NCBI GenBank assembly: GCA_030705725.1
Contig: JAUZPW010000002.1
Span: 1 to 19,604 of the forward strand
Direction of reading: 5' to 3'
DNA from: Bacillota bacterium
GTDB taxonomy: Bacteria > Bacillota > Clostridia > Oscillospirales > Butyricicoccaceae
DNA length: 19,604 nt
Below are positions 15,139-19,604 of this stretch, one piece after another. Position 1 is the first letter of the stretch. Each line of letters begins with the position of its first letter. The notes under the pieces were generated by a model that was not told the origin of the DNA, did no database searches, and was given only the letters and a program-made list of their open reading frames with translations. Position numbers and translations under genes: made by a program.

Positions 15139-16680
15139 ATGAAAAAGCGCGCGCTTTTGAGCGTATCCGACAAAACCGGCCTGATTGAATTCGCCGGGGC
15201 GCTTGTCGAGCTGGGCTTTGAAATCGTTTCGACCGGAGGAACGGCGGGAACGCTTATTAAAGCAGGAATACCCGTTACCGGAATATCCGACGTCACCGGC
15301 TTCCCCGAATGCCTGGACGGGCGGGTCAAAACGCTGCATCCGATGGTGCACGCCGGAATTCTCGCGATTCGGGATAATCCCGAACACATGCAGCAGCTTC
15401 AGGACTTAAACGTTACCCCGATAGACCTTGTCGCGATAAATTTGTATCCCTTTAAGCAGACGATATTAAAGCCCGGCACGGAGCTTGCCGAGGCCATTGA
15501 AAACATCGACATCGGGGGGCCGACGATGATACGCGCCGCCGCGAAAAACTGGCAGGACGTCTGCGTGGTCGTAGACCCGAGGGATTACCCCAAGGTGATT
15601 TCCGGGCTTCGGGAGGGCGGAGTTTCAAAAGAAACCAAGTTCATGCTTGCCCAGAAGGTATTCGAGCATACGGCGCATTACGACGCGCTTATAGCCTCTT
15701 ATCTGCGCAAAAAAGCGGGGATCGAGTTCCCGGAAACTATAACTTTTACCTACGAGAAGGCGCAGGATCTGCGCTACGGCGAAAATCCGCACCAAAAGGC
15801 CGCCTTTTACAAAGAAATCGGCGACTTTTGCGGCACGCTAACGGAAGCCGAACAGCTCTGGGGCAAGGAGCTTTCATACAACAACATCAACGACGCCGCG
15901 GGCGCCATCGATACTTTGAAGGAATTCGGAGACACGCCCTGCGCGGTCGCAGTCAAGCACGCGAACCCGTGCGGCGTCGGGGTCGGGAAAACGATACTTG
16001 ACGCATACAGGGAAGCGTACGAAGCGGACCCGGTTTCAATATACGGAGGGATCGTCGCCTTAAACCGCTGCTGCGACCATCTCACGGCTTCCGAAATCAT
16101 CAAAACTTTCCTCGAAATCGTTTTGGCGCCTTCTTTTACCGACGAGGCGCTTGAAATACTGAAGAAAAAGAAAAACCTGCGGATTATGAGGCTGCCCGAA
16201 ATTATGCGGCCTAACGAGAGCTCGATGCGGGACTTCAAGAAGGTCGCGGGCGGGCTGCTTGTTCAGGACTTAAACTGCTCGCTTCTTCCCGAGGAGGAAC
16301 CGAAAACGGTTACGGATAGGGCGCCGACTAAGCGGGAGATGGAAGAAATGCTCTTTGCGCTGCGGGTCGTAAAGCACACGAAATCGAACGGTATCGTGCT
16401 GGCGAAGGGGAACCGAACGGTCGGTATCGGGCCCGGGCAGACGAACAGAATCACGGCTTTGGAGCTCGCGATAAAATACGCCGGGGATCATGCCGCGGGC
16501 TCGGTTATGGCGTCGGACGCGTTCTTTCCGTTTGACGACTGCGTAAAAGCGGCGAAGGAGGCCGGAATCACGGCTATTATCCAGCCCGGCGGCTCCGTCA
16601 GGGATCAGGATTCGATAGACGCCTGCAACAAATACGGAATCGCCATGGTATTTACGGGCATGCGCCATTTTAAGCACTGA
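15139..16680 (+). CDS. purH: Bifunctional AICAR formyltransferase / IMP cyclohydrolase
   Basis: A 513-residue two-domain enzyme for the last two steps to IMP. The N-terminal cyclohydrolase domain (about 1-195) has LLSVSDKTGL, STGGTAGTL, DGRVKTLHPMVHAGIL and IDIGGPTMIRAAAKN. The C-terminal transformylase domain has LRYGENPHQKAAFY, ELSYNNINDA, the catalytic K273-H274 pair in AVKHANPCGVG, VLAKGNRTVGIGPGQTNR, SDAFFPFDD and the closing GGSVRDQDSIDACNK and FTGMRHFKH. The frame is open from GTG 15130, but ATG 15139 is chosen because that GTG lies within the AGAGGTGGAG ribosome site and the family starts at KKRALLSVSD. It begins 12 bases after purN. Confidence 0.97.
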   Translation: MKKRALLSVSDKTGLIEFAGALVELGFEIVSTGGTAGTLIKAGIPVTGISDVTGFPECLDGRVKTLHPMVHAGILAIRDNPEHMQQLQDLNVTPIDLVAINLYPFKQTILKPGTELAEAIENIDIGGPTMIRAAAKNWQDVCVVVDPRDYPKVISGLREGGVSKETKFMLAQKVFEHTAHYDALIASYLRKKAGIEFPETITFTYEKAQDLRYGENPHQKAAFYKEIGDFCGTLTEAEQLWGKELSYNNINDAAGAIDTLKEFGDTPCAVAVKHANPCGVGVGKTILDAYREAYEADPVSIYGGIVALNRCCDHLTASEIIKTFLEIVLAPSFTDEALEILKKKKNLRIMRLPEIMRPNESSMRDFKKVAGGLLVQDLNCSLLPEEEPKTVTDRAPTKREMEEMLFALRVVKHTKSNGIVLAKGNRTVGIGPGQTNRITALELAIKYAGDHAAGSVMASDAFFPFDDCVKAAKEAGITAIIQPGGSVRDQDSIDACNKYGIAMVFTGMRHFKH

Positions 16681-16696
16681 CAGGCGGGGGAAGAAC

Positions 16697-17947
16697 ATGA
16701 AGGTGCTGATTATCGGCGGGGGCGGGCGAGAGCACGCCATCGCCTGGAAGCTGGCGCAGAGCCCGAAGGCCGGAAAGATATGGTGCGCGCCCGGAAACGG
16801 AGGCATTTCCGAGGTCGCGGAGTGCGTGCCTGTTAAAGCCACCGACCTTACCGGAGTGCTGGAGTTCTGCAAAAAAAACAACCCCGACCTTGTCGTTGTC
16901 GCGCCGGACGATCCGCTCATGCTCGGCATGGTCGACATGCTTCAGGAAAACGGGTTCCGCGCTTTCGGGCCCAAAAAGAACGCCGCTTTGATAGAGGGCT
17001 CGAAGGCCTTTGCTAAAGAGCTGATGCAAAAATACGATATTCCGACGGCGGGCTACGAGGTTTTTGACGATCAGGGGGAAGCGTTCGCGTATATAAAGAA
17101 GAACGGCGCGCCTATCGTCGTTAAAGCGGACGGGCTGGCGCTCGGAAAGGGCGTTACCGTCGCTATGACGGAGGAGGAAGCCGAGAACGCCGTAAAAGCC
17201 GCGATGGAGGACGGGGTTTTCGGAAGCGCCGGCAAAAAAGTCGTGATCGAGGAATACCTCACCGGGCCGGAGGTATCCGTGCTTTGCTTCACAGACGGGG
17301 AGACGCTCAGGCTGATGCCCTCGGCGCAGGATCACAAAAGGGCTTTCGACGGAGACAAAGGCCCGAACACGGGCGGCATGGGCGCTTTTTCACCCAGCGT
17401 AAATTATACAAAGGAAATTGAAGCGCAGTGTATGGAGAGAATCTTTCTTCCCACAATCCGCGCTATGAAGGCGGAAAACAGGCCGTTTCAGGGAGTTTTG
17501 TATTTCGGGCTGATGCTGACCTCAAGCGGGCCGAAGGTTATCGAGTACAACGCCCGGTTCGGCGACCCGGAAACACAGGCGGTGCTTACGCGCATGAAGA
17601 GCGATCTGCTGGACGCGATGAACGCCGTCGTCGACGGAACGCTCAAGGACGCCGATATTTCGTTTTCGGACGATGCTTCGTGCTGCGTGGTGATGGCGTC
17701 GGGAGGGTATCCCGTTAAATACGAGACCGGGTTCCCTATCGGGGGTATCTCGGACGCCCGGAAAACCGGGGCCGTTATTTTCCACGCGGGAACGAAGCTT
17801 GAGGACGGAGTTTACAAGACCTCGGGCGGGCGCGTACTCGGCGTGACGGCAACCGGGAAAACCGCCCGGGAGGCGGCCGAAAAAGCCTACGAGGCTGTCG
17901 GCGGAATTAGGTTTGACAGGATGCATTACAGGCGCGACATAGGGTAG
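16697..17947 (+). CDS. purD: Phosphoribosylamine-glycine ligase (GAR synthetase)
   Basis: A 416-residue ATP-grasp ligase that joins phosphoribosylamine and glycine. N-terminal domain starts VLIIGGGGREHAIAWKL, followed by CAPGNGG and the VVVAPDDPLMLGMVD segment. The ATP-grasp core has PIVVKADGLALGKGVTVA (ATP-binding lysine), VVIEEYLTGPEVSVLCF, SAQDHKRAFDGDKGPNTGG and MGAFSP, with the metal site in KVIEYNARFGDPETQ. The ATG follows a GGGGGAAG ribosome site 16 bases after purH. It is the last gene before the terminator at 17969-18011, so the operon ends without purL, which follows purD in some clostridial pur operons. Confidence 0.97.
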   Translation: MKVLIIGGGGREHAIAWKLAQSPKAGKIWCAPGNGGISEVAECVPVKATDLTGVLEFCKKNNPDLVVVAPDDPLMLGMVDMLQENGFRAFGPKKNAALIEGSKAFAKELMQKYDIPTAGYEVFDDQGEAFAYIKKNGAPIVVKADGLALGKGVTVAMTEEEAENAVKAAMEDGVFGSAGKKVVIEEYLTGPEVSVLCFTDGETLRLMPSAQDHKRAFDGDKGPNTGGMGAFSPSVNYTKEIEAQCMERIFLPTIRAMKAENRPFQGVLYFGLMLTSSGPKVIEYNARFGDPETQAVLTRMKSDLLDAMNAVVDGTLKDADISFSDDASCCVVMASGGYPVKYETGFPIGGISDARKTGAVIFHAGTKLEDGVYKTSGGRVLGVTATGKTAREAAEKAYEAVGGIRFDRMHYRRDIG

Positions 17948-17968
17948 AATATTATCGGTTTTTGCAGG

Positions 17969-18011
17969 ACGGCTCCGGAAGCTTATCAGCAGACTTCCGG
18001 AGCCGTTTTAT
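17969..18011 (+). terminator. Rho-independent terminator of the pur operon
   Basis: Perfect 13-bp stem ACGGCTCCGGAAG (17969-17981) / CTTCCGGAGCCGT (17994-18006), a 12-nt loop and TTTTAT. It lies 21 bases after purD and separates the pur operon from the CAP gene. Confidence 0.9.
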
Positions 18012-18041
18012 ATCCGGCCAGAAATTACCATGGCTAAAAGG

Positions 18042-18070
18042 TTGCTTTTTTGTAACTATTTTGTTACCAT
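18042..18070 (+). promoter_or_regulatory. Candidate promoter of the CAP gene, overlapped by an inverted repeat
   Basis: TTGCTT (18042-18047), 17-nt spacer, TACCAT (18065-18070): a modest match to sigma-A. The inverted repeat GTAAC-TATTTT-GTTAC (18052-18067) fills the spacer and part of the -10, where a repressor or activator could sit. Start near 18077 would place the next dyad (18079-18098) at the very 5' end of the RNA. Confidence 0.4.
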
Positions 18071-18078
18071 TTAGGCAA

Positions 18079-18108
18079 GTTAAGAGTTTGTTCTTAACAA
18101 TTTTTTTT
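18079..18108 (+). promoter_or_regulatory. Terminator-like dyad directly before the CAP ribosome site
   Basis: GTTAAGA (18079-18085) / TCTTAAC (18092-18098), loop GTTTGT, then AA and eight T (18101-18108), joined directly to GGAGG (18109-18113). The stem has only two G-C pairs, so as a terminator it would be weak. It could instead be an operator or an RNA stabiliser. Confidence 0.4.
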
Positions 18109-18120
18109 GGAGGTAAAAAA

Positions 18121-19092
18121 ATGAAAGCTCAGAGAAGCAGGTTAATGAGGGCGGCAGTTGGAGCGATCGGCTCAATTGTTATCGCAGCGTCGCTTCTGAC
18201 CCCGGCGTTTGCCGCAGGTAGTTGCCAGAACTATGGGTCTTCATTCTCTCCCTCGAGTACATGCAGTGGTAATACAGAATGCAAGACAAACGCGGTATGC
18301 GGCGCTTATAACTGCCCGACGTACAATTGCGGACAGGCGAACTGCCAGACTTCAGGCTGCACCGGCAACACCGGCTGCGGAAATACGGCGGGAATCACGC
18401 AGGGCAACAGAGCGAACGCGGGCTGCGGAAATCTGACCGCCATAATGGCGTCACTCAGAAAAACCGACGCCGCAACGATACAGAAATGGTTAAACGGCGG
18501 CAATTTTAACGTTTCCGAAATAAAAAGGGCCGTCTGCGGCAAAAACTCAAAGGCTAAAGCCTGGAAAGCCGTAAAAAAAGCAAGGAACGCCAGGAAAACC
18601 GTTCCGACCACGACAACTCCCACGACAGGAACAAATACTCCGCCGACGGGAACAAACACGAATCCGACGCCGACTAACGGCGGCACAACGACAGCCCCGC
18701 AGGCAGGCGTATCGGCGCTTGAGCAGCAGATGGTGAACCTTGTCAACGGCGAACGCGCGAAAGCCGGCGTCGCGGCGCTTAAGGTAAACGTAAAGCTTAC
18801 GGAAGTCGCGCGCACAAAAGCGCAGGACATGATCGACCACAGTTACTTCTCACACACCTCGCCCACATACGGCAGCCCGTTCGATATGATGAAAACCTTC
18901 GGCATCTCCTACAGAACCGCGGGTGAAAACATCGCTATGAACCAGAGCGTCGGAGCCGCGCACACCGCGCTTATGAATTCGCCGGGACACAGGGCGAACA
19001 TCCTGAATTCCGCTTACACCGAAATCGGAATCGGCATCGCGAAGGATTCAAACGGCAATATCTATATTTCTCAGATGTTTATAGGAAACTGA
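18121..19092 (+). CDS. Secreted CAP/SCP-domain (YkwD-like) protein with a Cys-rich N-terminal region
   Basis: A 323-residue exported protein. Residues 1-31 form a signal peptide (basic start, hydrophobic core, TPAFA|AG). Residues 32 to about 103 are a Cys/Asn/Gly-rich region with ten Cys, several spaced 4-6 residues apart (YNCGQANCQTSGCTGNTGC); an eleventh lies in RAVCGKN. A basic helical stretch (about 105-160) and a Thr/Pro/Asn-rich linker (about 161-195) lead to a C-terminal CAP domain (198-323) with NLVNGERAKAG, SYFSHTSP, AGENIA and SPGHRANIL, the conserved His/Glu set. Bacterial CAP proteins are extracellular, mostly of unknown function. The ATG is fixed by GGAGG seven bases upstream. 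It is a single-gene unit between two terminators. Base composition is slightly more AT in the Cys region. The Cys part is not a domain I recognise. Confidence 0.9.
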   Translation: MKAQRSRLMRAAVGAIGSIVIAASLLTPAFAAGSCQNYGSSFSPSSTCSGNTECKTNAVCGAYNCPTYNCGQANCQTSGCTGNTGCGNTAGITQGNRANAGCGNLTAIMASLRKTDAATIQKWLNGGNFNVSEIKRAVCGKNSKAKAWKAVKKARNARKTVPTTTTPTTGTNTPPTGTNTNPTPTNGGTTTAPQAGVSALEQQMVNLVNGERAKAGVAALKVNVKLTEVARTKAQDMIDHSYFSHTSPTYGSPFDMMKTFGISYRTAGENIAMNQSVGAAHTALMNSPGHRANILNSAYTEIGIGIAKDSNGNIYISQMFIGN

Positions 19093-19100
19093 ACAAACCA

Positions 19101-19115
19101 CCGGGGTTAGCCCGG
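19101..19115 (+). other. Short hairpin just after the CAP gene
   Basis: CCGGG (19101-19105) / CCCGG (19111-19115) with loop GTTAG, 8 bases after the CAP stop and immediately before the main terminator. No T run follows it. Confidence 0.45.
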
Positions 19116-19121
19116 CGTGAT

Positions 19122-19163
19122 AAAAATCCTCCTTCCCGGAATTCCGGGAGGGAGGATTTTTTT
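19122..19163 (+). terminator. Strong terminator of the CAP gene (twin A)
   Basis: A 20-pair near-perfect palindrome: left arm 19122-19141 starting AAAAATCCTCC, right arm 19142-19161 ending GGGAGGATTTTT, one G-U pair, T run to 19163. With A-rich left arm it could act in both directions. Its outer arm closely matches the terminator at 19323-19360. Confidence 0.9.
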
Positions 19164-19321
19164 CGAGAGGGAATCCAATTCCCCCTCGAAGCTTCCCCAG
19201 GGGCGGACAAAACCTGCGGTTTTGTCCAGTGTGTCCTGCGGCGGCGCATGTCCGCCTCCGGACGTAGCTAAAAAACAAGGGGCTCAGGCCCCTTTATCCC
19301 CAGAATACTTTTTTATAAGAT
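19164..19321. other. Gene-free, multi-hairpin intergenic island between two matched terminators
   Basis: No credible gene. Hairpins read by hand: 19162-19173 / 19179-19190 (12 positions, one mismatch, partly sharing the T run of the previous terminator); 19205-19214 / 19218-19227 (perfect ten pairs, GGACAAAACC...GGTTTTGTCC, loop TGC); 19240-19244 / 19252-19256 (GGCGG/CCGCC); and 19277-19283 / 19288-19294 (AAGGGGC/GCCCCTT, loop TCAG, then T's). Short frames cross it but look like artefacts of the repeats. It may be a dispersed palindromic repeat or a structured RNA. Confidence 0.5.
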
Positions 19322-19322
19322 T

Positions 19323-19360
19323 AATCCTCCTTTCTGTAATTTCAGAAGGGAGGATTTTTT
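19323..19360 (+). terminator. Second strong terminator (twin B) before the copper ATPase promoter
   Basis: Stem AATCCTCCTTTCTG (19323-19336) / CAGAAGGGAGGATT (19343-19356), 14 pairs with one G-U, loop TAATTT, followed by T's to 19360. The promoter for the next gene begins two bases later, so it insulates that gene from upstream transcription. Confidence 0.85.
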
Positions 19361-19361
19361 A

Positions 19362-19390
19362 TTGACAAAGGAGAAAAAATATAATATATT
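19362..19390 (+). promoter_or_regulatory. Sigma-A promoter of the copper ATPase gene
   Basis: Perfect -35 TTGACA (19362-19367), 17-nt spacer, TATATT (19385-19390). A TATAAT at 19380-19385 is too close to the -35 (12 nt) to be the -10. Transcription start expected near 19397. Confidence 0.8.
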
Positions 19391-19401
19391 GAGATTAAGA
19401 G

Positions 19402-19428
19402 ATACACCCCCCTGGGGGGATGGGGATA
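19402..19428. promoter_or_regulatory. CsoR-like copper operator candidate
   Basis: CCCCCC (19407-19412), T, GGGGGG (19414-19419) within ATACA...ATGGGGATA. Known CsoR operators are pseudo-palindromes of C and G runs flanked by TA. Here the site begins just after the expected transcription start, so binding of a copper-responsive repressor would block the promoter at 19362-19390. The assignment rests on the form of the site and on the gene downstream. Confidence 0.5.
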
Positions 19429-19448
19429 ACCGGAGGAAGGGCACAGAT

Positions 19449-19604
19449 ATGACGGAGAAAAAATTCAGCGTTACGGGAATGACCTGCTCCGCGTGCTCGG
19501 CGCATGTGGAAAAAAGCGTCGGCGGTCTCGGCGGAGTTAAAAAGGTCAATGTAAATCTTTTGAAAAACGACATGACGGTTTTATACGACGAGGCGGTCTT
19601 AAAC
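19449..19604 (+). CDS. copA: Copper-type heavy-metal P-type ATPase (partial, N-terminal metal-binding domain only)
   Basis: The first 52 codons run off the right edge. They encode a heavy-metal-associated domain with the metal-binding motif GMTCSACSAHVEK (Cys13, Cys16) and the following VNVNLLKNDMTVLYDE strands. This start is typical of CopA copper-exporting ATPases, which pump Cu(I) out of the cell; a stand-alone copper chaperone of about 70 residues has a similar fold but would normally begin with fewer residues before the motif. The ribosome site is GGAGGAAGG (19432-19440). Upstream stand a consensus promoter and a C6-T-G6 dyad of CsoR-operator form, which supports copper control. The ATPase body, DKTG site and CPC motif lie outside the window and remain unseen. 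Confidence 0.8.
   Translation, partial: MTEKKFSVTGMTCSACSAHVEKSVGGLGGVKKVNVNLLKNDMTVLYDEAVLN

Noticed and set aside
17962..18120. Upstream extension of the CAP protein frame
   Set aside because: It would cross the pur terminator and the dyads; the signal peptide and GGAGG fix the start at 18121.
18306..18830. 174-codon frame on the minus strand within the CAP gene
   Set aside because: Val/Phe/Pro-rich shadow of the Cys-rich and Thr/Pro linker codons; no ribosome site or homology seen.
19117..19365. 82-codon frame across the intergenic island
   Set aside because: It translates straight through two terminators and hairpins and ends with the second palindrome; no ribosome site. Treated as an artefact of repeat sequence.

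Overview
The window looks like part of a chromosome from a low-to-mid GC anaerobic member of the Bacillota (class Clostridia, perhaps Oscillospirales-like). This rests on a V-type rather than F-type ATPase operon, a PurF with a propeptide and four Fe-S cluster cysteines, the compact pur order E-C-F-M-N-H-D, a CsaB-type pyruvyl transferase, strong GGAGG ribosome binding sites and sigma-A promoters with 17-nt spacers. The taxonomic call is inference. I see no rRNA, tRNA, CRISPR array, transposase, integrase or phage gene.

Layout. Positions 1-1772 (minus strand) hold the start of a V-type ATPase operon: a small coiled-coil stator subunit and the large membrane subunit I, which runs off the left edge. 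Positions 1842-5422 (minus) carry an envelope-polysaccharide set: a Wzx-like flippase, a DUF4330 membrane-anchored protein and an O-antigen ligase/Wzy-like polymerase. Positions 5423-5616 are a control region with two good promoters that point towards each other. Positions 5617-10413 (plus) carry a glycosyltransferase fused to a CsaB-like polysaccharide pyruvyl transferase, a second glycosyltransferase and a MATE transporter. Together the divergent genes look like a pathway for making, pyruvylating, flipping and polymerising a secondary cell-wall polymer, the kind that anchors SLH-domain proteins.

Positions 10414-17947 (plus) form the purine operon purE-purC-purF-purM-purN-purH-purD, driven by a sigma-A promoter at 10460-10488. 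Its roughly 150-nt leader holds a possible 22-codon ORF, a foldable hairpin and a GC-rich terminator-like hairpin just before purE, so attenuation is likely. purK, purB and purL/purS/purQ are absent here. The operon ends at a strong terminator (17969-18011).

Positions 18121-19092 encode a secreted CAP/SCP (YkwD-like) protein with an unusual cysteine-rich N-terminal region, as a single-gene unit ended by a 20-bp-stem terminator. Positions 19164-19321 hold no gene but several strong hairpins, and are bounded on both sides by terminators with nearly the same stem sequence. At the right edge a consensus promoter and a CCCCCC-T-GGGGGG dyad (CsoR-like operator candidate) precede the first 52 codons of a copper-type P-ATPase.

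The most interesting points are the GT-CsaB fusion and its divergent neighbours, the face-to-face promoters, the pur leader, the Cys-rich CAP protein and the hairpin island between twin terminators. Most genes are otherwise ordinary housekeeping genes.
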